From Paraburkholderia nodosa (lineage in GTDB: Bacteria; Pseudomonadota; Gammaproteobacteria; Burkholderiales; Burkholderiaceae), in contig NZ_MCNV01000001.1 of assembly GCF_001718195.1 (NCBI RefSeq), positions 496,001-560,000 of the forward strand: a stretch of DNA of 64,000 nt, in the 5' to 3' direction. The translations under genes were made by a program, and so were the position numbers. Shown piece after piece: positions 34,453-45,651 of this stretch (the first letter of the stretch is position 1; each line of letters starts with the position of its first letter). Under the pieces are notes generated by a model. The model was not told the origin of the DNA, made no database searches, and saw only the letters and a list, made by a program, of their open reading frames with translations.

Positions 34453-35073
34453 TCAGGCGCGCCGCACGAGCAGAAAACTCACGCCGATCAGACCGAGAAA
34501 TGCACCGCAGGTGCGATTGAACCAGCGGCGCACGGTGGTGCGGGTGAGCCAGCGGCCGAGGTACATGCCGGCGAGCGAGTAGAGCGCGATGGCCACGCAT
34601 TCGAGCACGAGAAAGCTCGCGCCGAGCACGCCGAACTGCGGGGCGATGGGCCTGGCGACATCGACGAATTGCGGCAGGAAAGCCGTGAAAACGAGAATCG
34701 CTTTGGGGTTGCCCGCCGCCACGAGGCATTCGCGCCATGCGAGACGCGCGAGCGAGGCGTCGCCATCCATGCTTTCGCCGATGGGGTTGGCGTCGCTGCG
34801 CCAGAGCTGTACGGCGAGCCACACGAGGTAAGCGGCGCCCGCAAGCTTGATGACGAAGAAGACCGCCTCGGAAGCGCGCAGCACCACGGCCAGACCCGTG
34901 GCTGCGAGCGCGATCATGGCGGCGAACGAAACGAGCCGGCCCGTGCCGCCGAGGAAGGCGCGCAGAAAACCGTGCCGCGCGGCCACATTGATCGAGAGGA
35001 GATTGTTCGGGCCTGGCGCCATATTCAGGGCGAAGCAGGCGGGCAGGAAGAAGAGCCAGGCGGTGAGGGACAT
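34453..35073 (-). CDS. LysE/RhtB family exporter
   Basis: 206 residues with six membrane segments. The first reads LFFLPACFALNMAPGPNNLL with the APGPNN motif of the family; LVAAGNPKAILVFTAFLPQF is the second motif. It should export an amino acid or related compound. Stands alone with no regulator next to it. Confidence 0.87.
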   Translation of the reverse strand: MSLTAWLFFLPACFALNMAPGPNNLLSINVAARHGFLRAFLGGTGRLVSFAAMIALAATGLAVVLRASEAVFFVIKLAGAAYLVWLAVQLWRSDANPIGESMDGDASLARLAWRECLVAAGNPKAILVFTAFLPQFVDVARPIAPQFGVLGASFLVLECVAIALYSLAGMYLGRWLTRTTVRRWFNRTCGAFLGLIGVSFLLVRRA

Positions 35074-35159
35074 GATGACGCTCGAAGAACGTTAGCGCCG
35101 TGCGCGGCGCGCCGTGAATCGGCACATTCTAGCGCGCCTCGCGCGGGCCACCAGGCCGC

Positions 35160-36374
35160 TCAATGGAAAATCGGCAGCATGAGAAAGAGCTTGATGGTGA
35201 TGGCGTTGGCAATGTCGATGAAGAACGCGGCCACCATCGGCACCACGAGAAACGCCAGATGGGAATGGCCGAAGCGCGCCGTGACCGCCTGCATGTTCGC
35301 AATCGCCGTGGGCGTTGCACCGAGGCCGAAGCCGCAGTGCCCCGCCGTAAGCACGACAGCGTCGTAGTTCGCGCCCATCGCGCGGAACGTCACGAAGATC
35401 GCGTAGACCACCATGAGCAGTGTTTGCGCGGCGAGGATCGTGAACACCGGCAGCGCGAGCGCGGCGAGGTCCCACAGGCGCAGCGTCATGAGCGCCATGG
35501 CGAGAAAGAGCGCGAGGCTCACGTTGCCGATCAGCGCGATGGCATGCTCGGCCACGGGCCGCCCGATGAGCGCGAGCCCGTTGGCGAGCAGCACGCCGAC
35601 GAACAGCACGCACACGAAGGTCGGCAATTCGAACGCGGTGCCTGCGATCAGCCCGGAAAGCGCTTCGCCCACGGCGAGGCTGATGGCGATGAGCGTGAGC
35701 GTGTTGATGAACGCGCCCGGCGTGGTGGGCTGCTCGGCTTTCGGCTCCTCGAATGCGTAGGGATCGGGCGTTGCCGCGCCGCCGGCGCCAGGCGTATCGG
35801 CGCCCGCCTGTGCGCCGATGCGTTTCATGAGGTGCTGCGCAACGGGTCCGCCAAGAATGCCGCCCATGACCAGCCCGAAGGTGGCGCACGCAATCGCCGC
35901 TTCGGTCGCGGACTGCAGCCCGTGATGCTCGGTGAACACCGCACCCCATGCGGCGCCCGTGCCATGGCCGCCCGCGAGCGAGACCGAGCCGCCCAGCAGC
36001 CCGAACAGCGGATCGACGCCGAACGCCATGGCGAGTGCGATGCCCAACACGTTTTGCAGCACGAGCAGGGCGACCACGACGGCAAGAAAGCGCACGAGTA
36101 CCGGGCCGCCCTGTTTCAGGTTGGCGAGATTCGCATTGAGGCCGATCGTGGCGAAGAACGCTTGCATGAGCGGCACCTGCAGCGAGGTGTCGAAGACCAC
36201 GTCCGTGTGCGCGAAGCTGTGCAGGCCGAACACGATCAGCGCGGCGACGATGCCGCCTGCCACGGGTTCCGGTATCGTCCATTTGCGCAGGATCGGCACC
36301 GCGGCGACGAGCCACTGGCCGATCAGCAGCACGAGCGATGCGACGACGAGCGTTCCGTAGACTTTGACGTTCAT
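35160..36374 (-). CDS. gltS: sodium/glutamate symporter
   Basis: 404 residues from the ATG before NVKVYGTLVVASLVLL. The protein has two inverted repeats with about ten membrane helices and contains the GltS motifs ATIGLNANLANLKQGG and SLAGGHGTGAAWG, with a second GHCGFGLGATPTA near residue 340; these Gly-rich reentrant loops form the sodium/glutamate site. A short Ala/Gly/Pro-rich cytoplasmic loop lies between the halves. It imports glutamate with sodium. Single gene. Confidence 0.9.
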   Translation of the reverse strand: MNVKVYGTLVVASLVLLIGQWLVAAVPILRKWTIPEPVAGGIVAALIVFGLHSFAHTDVVFDTSLQVPLMQAFFATIGLNANLANLKQGGPVLVRFLAVVVALLVLQNVLGIALAMAFGVDPLFGLLGGSVSLAGGHGTGAAWGAVFTEHHGLQSATEAAIACATFGLVMGGILGGPVAQHLMKRIGAQAGADTPGAGGAATPDPYAFEEPKAEQPTTPGAFINTLTLIAISLAVGEALSGLIAGTAFELPTFVCVLFVGVLLANGLALIGRPVAEHAIALIGNVSLALFLAMALMTLRLWDLAALALPVFTILAAQTLLMVVYAIFVTFRAMGANYDAVVLTAGHCGFGLGATPTAIANMQAVTARFGHSHLAFLVVPMVAAFFIDIANAITIKLFLMLPIFH

Positions 36375-36632
36375 GGCGAGTGTCCGGCGGGGCGATGAGA
36401 GGGCCAGGCTGGCGGCGCATCTTTCGCGCACGGTACACCAGGCGCCTGCGCATTGCGCGCATGGTGCGCAGCCAGGTGCCGGTTCTGGCCGCGTTGCTTG
36501 CACGAAACGGGGCCCCACGCTTAAATTGGCAGGCATTCACAGGCGCAAAGCCGCCGCCCATGCAGGACGAATACCCCCGCATTTCCCCGTTTGCCACGAT
36601 GGCGCGAGACCGTACAAGAATCGGAGAAGGTC

Positions 36633-38042
36633 ATGAATGGGAGTACCGTTGCTGAACGCGAGGCGGCCGGGCGTGCCGCGCGCGAGCGCTCGAAACGTTC
36701 GAGCCACAAGGAAACCGGCACCATCAAGCGCGATCCGCTCGCCTTGCTGCGCGCGAGCAGCGAAGGCCGCGTGCCGAACCTCGTGCAACTGCGCTACGGG
36801 CGCATGATCGTCTCGCCCTTCACCTTCTTCCGCGGCAGCGCGATCCTCCAGGCGCACGACCTCGCGGGTGTGCCTAACACCGGCATGACGATGGAGATTT
36901 GCGGCGACGCGCATCTGCTGAACTTCGGCGCCTTCGCTACGCCCGAGCGCCAGCTCGTCTTCGATCTCAACGACTTCGACGAGGTCGCGCCCGGCCCCTG
37001 GGAGTGGGACGTGAAGCGGCTCGTGGCGAGCTTCGTCGTGGCGGCGCGGCACATGCGCTACTCGCGCGGCGTGGCCGAGGAGCTGGTGATGACGGCGGTG
37101 ACCAGCTATCGCGACCGGCTGCGCCAGTACGCGGAGTACGGCGCACTCGATCTCTGGTACGACAAAATCACCTTCGACCGCATGGTCGAAACCGCGCTCA
37201 CGCCCGAAGGCCGTCGCCTGATCCGGCGCGGCATGGAGAAGGCCGCGAACCGCACGCACGAGAATCTGCTCGAAAAGCTCGCGGAGCGCGATGGCGACCA
37301 CTGGACGATTCACGACGCACCGCCCGCGCTCTTTCACGTGCACGGCGTCAACACGCTGTTCGAACCCGAAGACGACTGGTTCGCGCTTGGCGACTGGCGC
37401 ACGCTGATCGAGCCCATGTACGAGGCTTACGCGAAGACGCTCGCACCGGACCGGCGCGAACTGCTCGATCACTTCGCGATTCAGGACCTCGTGTTCAAGG
37501 TGGTGGGCGTGGGCAGCGTGGGCACGCGCTGCCTCGTGATGCTGCTCGTCGATCATCACGAGAAGCCACTCTTCCTGCAGGTGAAAGAGGCGCGCCGCTC
37601 GGTCGTTTCGCAGTACTTCAAGTCGCCTTCGATCAAGCACGAAGGCGCGCGCGTCGTGCACGGCCAGCGGCTGCTGCAGGCGGCGAGCGATATCTTCCTC
37701 GGCTGGACCACGGGGCCCAACGGACGTCATTTCTACGTGCGCCAGTTGCGCGACATGAAGCTCTCGGTCGATCTGCAGCTGCTCGACAGTCCCCTGCTCT
37801 GCGGCTATGCGCGTCTGTGCGGCTGGGCGCTCGCGCGTGCGCACGCGAAGTCGGGCAGCGCCGCCATCGAAATCTCTTCGTACATCGGCCGCAGCGACCA
37901 GTTCGCGGAGGCGCTCACGGGCTACGCATTCAGCTATGCAGACCAGGTGGAGCGCGATTACGACGTGTTCCTCAAGGCCGCGCGCAGCGGCGCCATCGTC
38001 GCGCGCAGCGACGACGACATGGCCGCCGATTTCCGCGTATGA
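36633..38042 (+). CDS. DUF2252 family protein
   Basis: 469 residues from the ATG at 36633, preceded by CGGAGAAGG. The family hallmarks are MEICGDAHLLNFGAFATPER around 85-105 and VFDLNDFDEVAPGPWEWDVK after it, then a VGVGSVGTRCLVMLLV stretch near 300. The fold is related to aminoglycoside phosphotransferase/kinase-like proteins, with GDAH.N and the DFDE acidic cluster as probable nucleotide/metal residues; that is family knowledge plus inference. Function unknown. Soluble. Confidence 0.85.
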   Translation: MNGSTVAEREAAGRAARERSKRSSHKETGTIKRDPLALLRASSEGRVPNLVQLRYGRMIVSPFTFFRGSAILQAHDLAGVPNTGMTMEICGDAHLLNFGAFATPERQLVFDLNDFDEVAPGPWEWDVKRLVASFVVAARHMRYSRGVAEELVMTAVTSYRDRLRQYAEYGALDLWYDKITFDRMVETALTPEGRRLIRRGMEKAANRTHENLLEKLAERDGDHWTIHDAPPALFHVHGVNTLFEPEDDWFALGDWRTLIEPMYEAYAKTLAPDRRELLDHFAIQDLVFKVVGVGSVGTRCLVMLLVDHHEKPLFLQVKEARRSVVSQYFKSPSIKHEGARVVHGQRLLQAASDIFLGWTTGPNGRHFYVRQLRDMKLSVDLQLLDSPLLCGYARLCGWALARAHAKSGSAAIEISSYIGRSDQFAEALTGYAFSYADQVERDYDVFLKAARSGAIVARSDDDMAADFRV

Positions 38043-38161
38043 GCAAAGGCTGAGTCGAACCTGCAGGCCAAGGCCCAAGCGTGCTGCGGAACGCGCTATC
38101 CTTGCGCTTTTCTTTCATCGCGCCGCGCATGAGCTTCGTACGCATGCACGGCACGCGCCCC

Positions 38162-39055
38162 ATGCGTCTACGTCATATCGAAGTCTTTCACGCGATCATG
38201 CGCACCGGCTCGCTGTCCAAGGCGGCTGAGCTGCTTTGCGTTTCGCAGCCCGCGGTCAGCAAGGTGCTCGCGCATGCGGAGCGCAGTGCGGGCCTCAAGC
38301 TCTTCAGCCGCGCGCACGGCCGCCTGCAGCCCACGCGCGAGGCCGAGTTGCTGTTCGCCGAAACGCAGAAGCTGCAATCGAACCTCGACAGCATTCGCGA
38401 TCTCGCGCGCAATCTTGTGTTGCGTCCGCAAGGGCTGTTGCGCATCGGCTGTCTGCCGAGCCTCGGCATGAGCCTGATCCCTGCTGCCGTGCAGACGTTT
38501 CGCGCGGGCTATCCCGAGGTGTCGCTCAGGATCCAGACGCGCCACACCGCGGAACTGCTCAACGCGCTGCTCACACGCGAACTCGATCTGGGCGTCGCGC
38601 TCAATCCACCCACGCGGCCGGGCATTGCCGCGGTCGAACTGGCGCGCACGGCCGTGGTCTGCGTCGCGCCGCCCGACGACCCGACGCCGGAACACATGCC
38701 GCTCGCGTTGCGCGATCTGGTCGATGGCGAGTGGATCAGCATCGGCAACGTCGATCCGCTTGGCGAGGCGATCGGCAACCTGCTCGAAGCCGAAGGCGTG
38801 GACGACCGGCTCGCGGCCGTCGAGGCGCAGACGTGGCACGTCGCGCGCGCACTCGCGGCGCGCGGCATCGGCCGCGTGCTGCTCGACGAACTCAGCGCGC
38901 GCGGGGCGGGCGATCCGGTGTCGATCCGGCGCGTCGAACCGGCACTCACGGTCGGCGTGTTCGCGATGTGGCGCGAAGGCGGCATGGACTCGCAGGCAGG
39001 CAATGCGTTCGTGGAGGTGCTGCGCGGCTGTCTCGCCGCTACGTGCGCCGCGTGA
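38162..39055 (+). CDS. LysR family regulator
   Basis: 297 residues from the ATG before RLRHIEVFHAIMRTGSLSKA, the helix-turn-helix, which continues LLCVSQPAVSKVLAHAERSA. The ligand domain covers about 90-295. An earlier ATG (38081) would add 27 residues with no family match. It shares direction with the binding-protein gene 129 bases downstream and may regulate it. Confidence 0.85.
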   Translation: MRLRHIEVFHAIMRTGSLSKAAELLCVSQPAVSKVLAHAERSAGLKLFSRAHGRLQPTREAELLFAETQKLQSNLDSIRDLARNLVLRPQGLLRIGCLPSLGMSLIPAAVQTFRAGYPEVSLRIQTRHTAELLNALLTRELDLGVALNPPTRPGIAAVELARTAVVCVAPPDDPTPEHMPLALRDLVDGEWISIGNVDPLGEAIGNLLEAEGVDDRLAAVEAQTWHVARALAARGIGRVLLDELSARGAGDPVSIRRVEPALTVGVFAMWREGGMDSQAGNAFVEVLRGCLAATCAA

Positions 39056-39184
39056 GCGCCCGGACACGGGAGCCAAGGCCGCAAGACGCGAGCCGGCACG
39101 GGCGCCGGTACAATCGCGCGCAGAGGGGAGCGTTGCTGTGCGTGCGCTTCATGCGAACGAACGAGAGATCCGGGGGAGACACGG

Positions 39185-40177
39185 TTGAAGCGCGAGTCGA
39201 AGCCGTTGGGTATCGTCAGAAGGCTGTGCGGCCACATGCGCTACGTCGCGCTCGCGAGCGCCTGCGCGTTTGCAGGCGCGGTGCATGCCGATGAACTGGA
39301 AAGCCCCACGCTGCGCAAGATTCGCGACACCGGGACGATCGTCGTCGGCGTGCGCGAGGCCACCGTGCCGTTTTCCTATATGGCCGGCGGCGAGCACGCA
39401 ACGGGCTACTCGTACGAGATCACTCAGCGCATCGTGGAGAACGTGCGCGAGACGCTCAAGCTCCCCGAACTCCGCGTGCGCGAACTCGTCGTCACGCCGC
39501 AGAACCGCATCACGCTCGTGCAGAACGGCACGATCGACCTCGAGTGCAGCACCACGACGCATACGCGCGAGCGCGAGAACGACGTCGCGTTCTCCAACAG
39601 CATCTTCGAGTACGGCGTGCGCATGCTCGTGAAGCGCGGCTCGCCGGTCAAGGACTTCGGCGATCTCGCGGGCCGTACGGTGGTCACGACGGCGGGCACG
39701 TCGGAAGAGCGCCTGCTGCGCCGCTGGAACGTGGACCGCGCGATGAACATGCGCATCGTCGTCGCGAAGACTCACGGCGACTGCGTCGAAGCCGTGCGCT
39801 CGGGACGCGCCGTTGCCTTCGTGATGGACGAGCCGCTGCTGCACGCCGCGCTCGCGACCGGCTACGTGGCGAGCGAAACGCCGGGCGCGCCGGTCGAGCA
39901 AAGCGCGCGTATCCGGAACGACGCGCACGCTTTCGCGATCGTCGGCAGGCCGGCCAGGTCGGAGGTGTACGGCTGCATGTTCCGGCGCGGCGACACGGCC
40001 TTCAAGCGCATTGCCGACGACACCATCGCGAAGATGGAGCGCTCGGGCGAGGCGCTCGTACTTTACCGACGCTGGTTCGAGTCGCCCATTCCGCCCGCGG
40101 GCGTGAACCTCGACTATCCGATCTCGGAGCCGATGAAGGCGCTTTTCGCGAATCCTAACGACCAGCCGCTCGATTGA
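39185..40177 (+). CDS. amino acid ABC transporter substrate-binding protein (GltI type)
   Basis: 330 residues from a TTG with CCGGGGGA upstream; the ATG at 39236 is an alternative that still keeps a signal peptide (YVALASACAFAGAVHADE). SBP family 3: TGTIVVGVREATVPFSYMAG, then IDLECSTTTHTRERENDVAF, a motif typical of glutamate/aspartate-binding GltI proteins. It should deliver an acidic amino acid to an ABC permease, but no permease or ATPase gene lies nearby. Confidence 0.82.
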   Translation: MKRESKPLGIVRRLCGHMRYVALASACAFAGAVHADELESPTLRKIRDTGTIVVGVREATVPFSYMAGGEHATGYSYEITQRIVENVRETLKLPELRVRELVVTPQNRITLVQNGTIDLECSTTTHTRERENDVAFSNSIFEYGVRMLVKRGSPVKDFGDLAGRTVVTTAGTSEERLLRRWNVDRAMNMRIVVAKTHGDCVEAVRSGRAVAFVMDEPLLHAALATGYVASETPGAPVEQSARIRNDAHAFAIVGRPARSEVYGCMFRRGDTAFKRIADDTIAKMERSGEALVLYRRWFESPIPPAGVNLDYPISEPMKALFANPNDQPLD

Positions 40178-40204
40178 AGGCTCAACCGAAAGAAAGAGGC
40201 AACG

Positions 40205-40969
40205 ATGAGTGATACGCAACAACGCAAGATCGCACTGGTGACGGGCGCGGGCAGCGGCATTGGCCGCGCGTGCGCGCAAAAGCTGCTGGCCAGCGGCTTC
40301 GCCGTCGTTTTGGCAGGCCGGCGGGCCGCGCCGCTCGAAGCGCTCGAGGGCGAGGCCCGCGCGCGCGGCGAAGAAGCGCTGGCGGCGCCTTGCGACGTGA
40401 CCGACGCGGCGGCCGTCGAGGCGCTCTTCGAGACGATCCGCACGCGCTACGGCCGGCTCGATCTGCTCTTCAACAACGCGGGCCGCAACGCGCCGGCCGT
40501 GGACATCGACGAGCTTTCCGTGGACGACTGGCGCGCCGTGATCGATACGAACCTCACCGGTGTGTTCCTGTGCACGCGCGCGGCGTTCGGGCTCATGAAG
40601 CGGCAGACGCCGCGCGGCGGGCGCATCATCAACAACGGTTCGATTTCGGCGCACGCACCGCGGCCGTTCAGTGCCGCCTACACGGCGACCAAGCACGCCA
40701 TCACGGGCCTCACGAAAACCGTTTCGCTCGATGGCCGGCGCTACGACATCGCGTGCGGGCAGATCGACATCGGCAACGCGGCGACCGAGATGGCCGAGCG
40801 CATGGCGCGCGGTGTGCCGCAGGCGAACGGCGAAATCGCCGTCGAACCGCTGATGGACGTGGAACTCGTGGCCGACGCGCTGCTGCACATGGCGCAACTG
40901 CCGCTCGAAGCGAACGTCCAGTTCATGACGATCATGGCGACGAAGATGCCGTTCGTAGGGCGCGGCTGA
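40205..40969 (+). CDS. short-chain dehydrogenase/reductase (SDR)
   Basis: 254 residues with a classical SDR layout: the cofactor motif [15 protein letters not shown] at the N-terminus, NNAGRNAP at about 90, a catalytic Ser in [10 protein letters not shown] and the Tyr-x3-Lys pair in [12 protein letters not shown]. It begins 27 bases after the binding-protein gene and has a good ribosome site (AAAGAGGCAACG). The substrate cannot be read from the sequence. Confidence 0.88.
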   Translation: MSDTQQRKIALVTGAGSGIGRACAQKLLASGFAVVLAGRRAAPLEALEGEARARGEEALAAPCDVTDAAAVEALFETIRTRYGRLDLLFNNAGRNAPAVDIDELSVDDWRAVIDTNLTGVFLCTRAAFGLMKRQTPRGGRIINNGSISAHAPRPFSAAYTATKHAITGLTKTVSLDGRRYDIACGQIDIGNAATEMAERMARGVPQANGEIAVEPLMDVELVADALLHMAQLPLEANVQFMTIMATKMPFVGRG

Positions 40970-41055
40970 GCGCGCAGGCCGGGCGGGCGCTGTCGCACGC
41001 TCGGCCGCCGCGTCCCGTATACTGGCTGCTGAACCACCACGACGCCCGAGCGCCC

Positions 41056-41316
41056 ATGTCTTTGCCCCCGCGTCCGGACGACGATCCGCGCCCCCAGCCG
41101 CCCGTATGCCCCGATAACGACGACTGCTGCCATAGCGGCTGCGACCCCTGCATCTTCGATCTGTACGACGAGGAGTTCGGCCGCTACCGCGCCGCGCTGG
41201 CCGCGTGGGAAGCGCGCGAAGCGGAACGGCAGGCGCAGGCGAAAGCCCCGCGCAAGCATCCCGCAAAACCGGCTCCGCCAACGACCGCGCCGTCGGGCGG
41301 CAAGCCCTCGCGCTGA
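41056..41316 (+). CDS. oxidoreductase-like domain protein (PF09791 type)
   Basis: 86 residues. The short domain reads DDCCHSGCDPCIFDLYDEEF, with four Cys and the following acidic cluster, as in the small Oxidored-like family; a Lys/Pro/Ala-rich tail follows. The Cys cluster suggests metal or redox binding. It lies between the SDR gene and the sirtuin gene, 21 bases before the latter, so it may be co-transcribed. Confidence 0.75.
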   Translation: MSLPPRPDDDPRPQPPVCPDNDDCCHSGCDPCIFDLYDEEFGRYRAALAAWEAREAERQAQAKAPRKHPAKPAPPTTAPSGGKPSR

Positions 41317-41337
41317 ACTGCATTGCTGCCTGCCGCC

Positions 41338-42204
41338 ATGACCGAATCCATCCTCGTTCCCAACGCTCCCGTCCTCGACGCCGCCGCCCTCGACGCGCTG
41401 CAGGCGTTCGTCGAGCGCCATCCGCGCCTGTTCGTGCTGACGGGCGCGGGCATCAGCACAGATTCGGGCATTCCGGGCTACCGCGACGAGAACGGCGCCT
41501 GGAAGCGCTCGCCGCCCATCACGCTGCAGGAATTCCTCGGCTCCGAGAGCATGCGGCGCCGCTACTGGGCGCGCAGCCTGATCGGCTGGCCCACGGTGGG
41601 TCTCGCGCAGCCCAATGGCGCGCACCACGCGCTCGCGCGCCTCGGTGCGGCGGGCTACGCGCGCACGCTCGTCACGCAGAACGTGGACGGCCTGCATCAG
41701 CGCGCGGGCAGCCGCGACGTGATCGAGCTGCACGGCAGCATCGCGCACGTGCATTGCGTCGACTGCGGCGCGCAGTATACGCGCGCCTCGATCCAGCCGG
41801 AACTCGAGGCGCGCAACCCGGCCATCGTGGGCGCGAGCGCGGAACCCGCCGCCGACGGCGACGCCCATCTCGACTTCGACGGCGCGAACGCCTTCCACGT
41901 GCCCGCGTGCGCCGCGTGCGGCGGCATGCTCAAGCCTTCGGTGGTGTTCTTCGGCGAGAACGTGCCGCGCGAGCGCGTGGCGAGCGCCTCGAACGCGCTC
42001 GACGGGGCCGACGCCGTGCTCGTAGTCGGCTCCTCGCTGATGGTGTATTCGGGCTACCGCTTCTGCGCCTGGGCGCAGCAGCGCGGCAAACCCGTGGCCG
42101 CGATCAACATGGGCAAGACGCGCGCCGACCCGCTCCTCGCCCTCAAACTCGAAGCCCCCTGCGCCGCCGTGCTCGACGCGCTGGGCGCGCGCCTCGTCCC
42201 CTGA
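41338..42204 (+). CDS. Sir2 family NAD-dependent protein deacylase
   Basis: 288 residues from the ATG at 41338. The NAD motif LTGAGISTDSGIPGYRDENG, TQNVDGLHQRAGS, the catalytic His in IELHGSI and two zinc Cys pairs (HCVDCG and CAACGG) are all present. A loop of about 30 residues between the Cys pairs is typical of the class II (SIRT4-like) sirtuins. It removes acyl groups from lysines in the cytoplasm. Seems to be in a run of unidirectional genes that continues to 43512. Confidence 0.88.
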   Translation: MTESILVPNAPVLDAAALDALQAFVERHPRLFVLTGAGISTDSGIPGYRDENGAWKRSPPITLQEFLGSESMRRRYWARSLIGWPTVGLAQPNGAHHALARLGAAGYARTLVTQNVDGLHQRAGSRDVIELHGSIAHVHCVDCGAQYTRASIQPELEARNPAIVGASAEPAADGDAHLDFDGANAFHVPACAACGGMLKPSVVFFGENVPRERVASASNALDGADAVLVVGSSLMVYSGYRFCAWAQQRGKPVAAINMGKTRADPLLALKLEAPCAAVLDALGARLVP

Positions 42205-42232
42205 CACTCCACGACCTCACGGAACCGACGAC

Positions 42233-42850
42233 ATGCTGACCACGCTAGCCGAACTCGAAGCGCACTACGGCACGCCGCACGAACGCGCGTTGCGCAAGGA
42301 AATCGATCACGTCAACGTGGATTACCGGCGCTTCATCGAAAGCTCGCCGTTCGTCGTGCTCGCCACGGGCGGCCCGGATGGCCTCGACTGCTCGCCGCGC
42401 GGCGATGCACCCGGCTTCGTGCGCATTCTCGACGAGCACACGCTCGCGTTGCCCGACCGGCCCGGCAACAATCGCGTGGACAGTCTGCGCAACGTGGTCG
42501 CTTCGTCGCAGGTGGGGCTGCTGTTCATGGTGCCGGGCGTGGGCGAGATGCTGCGCGTGAACGGGCGTGGCCGCGTGAGTACCGACCCCGCGCTCCTCGC
42601 GAGCTTCGCCGTGGATGGCAAGCCGCCGCGCTCGGTGCTCGTGATCGACGTGGAAAGCGTGTACTTCCATTGCTCCAAGGCCATCGTGCGCTCGAAGCTG
42701 TGGGACCCGTCGCACCACGTCGAACGCTCGCACCTGCCGAGCGCGGGCGAGATGCTACGCCGCGTGAATGAGGAGCAATATGGCGAGACGTTCGACGCCG
42801 AGACTTACGAAGCCGGTCTCGCCGAGCGCATCAAGACCACGCTGTACTGA
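42233..42850 (+). CDS. PPOX-class FMN-binding flavoprotein (MSMEG_1061-like)
   Basis: 205 residues. A split beta-barrel with ESSPFVVLATGGPDGLDCSP and then GDAPGFVRILDEHTLALPDR, DSLRNVVASSQVGLLFMVPG, the signature of this pyridoxamine-phosphate-oxidase-like family. It presumably binds FMN; no true PdxH substrate residues can be confirmed, so another reductant or heme-related role is possible. Confidence 0.82.
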   Translation: MLTTLAELEAHYGTPHERALRKEIDHVNVDYRRFIESSPFVVLATGGPDGLDCSPRGDAPGFVRILDEHTLALPDRPGNNRVDSLRNVVASSQVGLLFMVPGVGEMLRVNGRGRVSTDPALLASFAVDGKPPRSVLVIDVESVYFHCSKAIVRSKLWDPSHHVERSHLPSAGEMLRRVNEEQYGETFDAETYEAGLAERIKTTLY

Positions 42851-42897
42851 GTGAACGCCGACTGAACTTCAACCAAACGCCGAAAGACCGCAAGACG

Positions 42898-43512
42898 ATG
42901 AACGAACCGCAAGCCGTCCAACGCCTATCCGCGCCCGCCGCCGAGCGCAACGCCGCGCCGATCCTGGAGGTGCTGCGCGGCGCGCTGCCTGCGCGGGGCA
43001 CCGTGCTCGAAATCGCGAGCGGCACCGGCCAGCATGCCGTCCACTTCGCGGCCGCGTTTCCTGACCTCGCGTGGCAGCCGAGCGACGCCGACGCGCGCGC
43101 CCGCGCCTCGATCGAGGCCTGGCGCGAGCACTCGGGTCTCGCCAACCTGCGTGCGCCGCTCGATCTCGACGTGTGCCGCGAGCCCTGGCCGATCGACGGT
43201 GTGGACGCCATCGTCTGCATCAACATGATTCACATCGCGCCGTGGGAAGCGGCGCAGGCGCTCATGAAAGGCGCGGGCGCGCGCGTTGCTACGGGCGGAG
43301 CGCTCGTGCTCTACGGGCCGTACCGGCGCGAAGGCGCGCACACGGCGCCGAGCAACGAGGCCTTCGACGCCGACTTGCGCGCGCGCGACCCGTCCTGGGG
43401 CGTGCGCGACATGGAGGAAGTGGAGGCGCTGGCGCAGGCGCGAGGCTTCGCGTGCGAAGCGCGCGTGCCGATGCCCGCGAACAATTTCAGCCTGGTGTTC
43501 CGAAAACAGTAA
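42898..43512 (+). CDS. DUF938 class I SAM-dependent methyltransferase
   Basis: 204 residues. SAM motif I is TVLEIASGTGQHAVHFAAAF, followed by WQPSDADARARASI and DAIVCINMIHIAPWEAAQAL, all typical of DUF938. The closing stretch PMPANNFSLVFRK is also a family mark. The substrate is unknown. Last gene of the unidirectional run starting with the SDR gene. Confidence 0.85.
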   Translation: MNEPQAVQRLSAPAAERNAAPILEVLRGALPARGTVLEIASGTGQHAVHFAAAFPDLAWQPSDADARARASIEAWREHSGLANLRAPLDLDVCREPWPIDGVDAIVCINMIHIAPWEAAQALMKGAGARVATGGALVLYGPYRREGAHTAPSNEAFDADLRARDPSWGVRDMEEVEALAQARGFACEARVPMPANNFSLVFRKQ

Positions 43513-43633
43513 GCGAGGTCGGCAAACGTCCGGCGCGCATGCGCGCGTTCGCGCAGCGCCGCTACGTTTCCCTTATGCTTGCACGGTTGGCGCCCCGTTG
43601 CGGCGCCGTCAATGAATGAAGTGGAGAAACAAC

Positions 43634-45046
<1,413 letters not shown>

Positions 45047-45097
45047 GGTCGCAAGACAGAAGGCCGCATTGTCGTTGCGGTCTTTGTTGGAATCGTA

Positions 45098-45126
45098 AGG
45101 TGAGTCCGCAGGGCTCACCTTTTTTT
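45098..45126 (+). terminator. intrinsic terminator after gnd
   Basis: AGGTGAG and CTCACCT pair around nine bases and are followed by seven Ts. Confidence 0.85.
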
Positions 45127-45255
45127 ATTACCGAAATCGCAATGGTGTTTTGACGAATTAGGGTTTTCCCTAGCGTGATCGGACGCCTACACTGTAATCA
45201 ATCGCTGACGAACACGGTGTTCTGAAGCGGAAATAAAACAGATGGAGGTCCGATC

Positions 45256-45582
45256 ATGAACAAGCTTATCCCCGCAGTCGTCGTTGCCGCCGCGCTTGCC
45301 ATGCCGGCAATCTCGTTCGCCCAGTCGAGCGAACAAGGCCTGACCCGCGCCCAGGTGCGTGCGGAACTGGTTCAACTCGAGCACGCTGGCTACAACCCGT
45401 CGGCTGACCATGTGAACTACCCGGAAAACCTGCAGGCCGCGCAAGCGCGCGTGACCCAGGAAAAGCTCGCCGCCGGCGACACCAGCGGCTACGGCGCTCC
45501 GGCGGTCGGCACGTCGCAGTCGGGTGCCGCGGTGCAACCGGCGCAAGTCGCCCCGAACCAGCGCATTTACTTCGGCCACTAA
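45256..45582 (+). CDS. DUF4148 periplasmic protein
   Basis: 108 residues with a signal peptide (NKLIPAVVVAAALAMPAISF) and a short DUF4148 core: LTRAQVRAELVQLEHAGYNP. The family is very common in Burkholderiaceae, exported and of unknown role, often stress-linked. Ribosome site ATGGAGGT. The mRNA probably runs on through the GCAGT repeats to the terminator at 45906. Confidence 0.85.
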   Translation: MNKLIPAVVVAAALAMPAISFAQSSEQGLTRAQVRAELVQLEHAGYNPSADHVNYPENLQAAQARVTQEKLAAGDTSGYGAPAVGTSQSGAAVQPAQVAPNQRIYFGH

Positions 45583-45595
45583 GCCCTGACCGAAC

Positions 45596-45617
45596 GGAAC
45601 CGCTTCAGGCGGTTCCG
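45596..45617 (+). other. hairpin directly after the DUF4148 gene
   Basis: GGAACCGC and GCGGTTCC form a perfect 8-bp stem, but no T-run follows, so it should not stop transcription efficiently and may serve as 3' end protection. Confidence 0.5.
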
Positions 45618-45651
45618 GCAAGCTACCCCCTGTAGTGAGTTGTCGCTGTAC

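Noticed and set aside
40270..41055. Extension of the oxidoreductase-like gene back to 40270
   Set aside because: That part is an out-of-frame reading of the SDR gene; the ATG at 41056 precedes the conserved domain.
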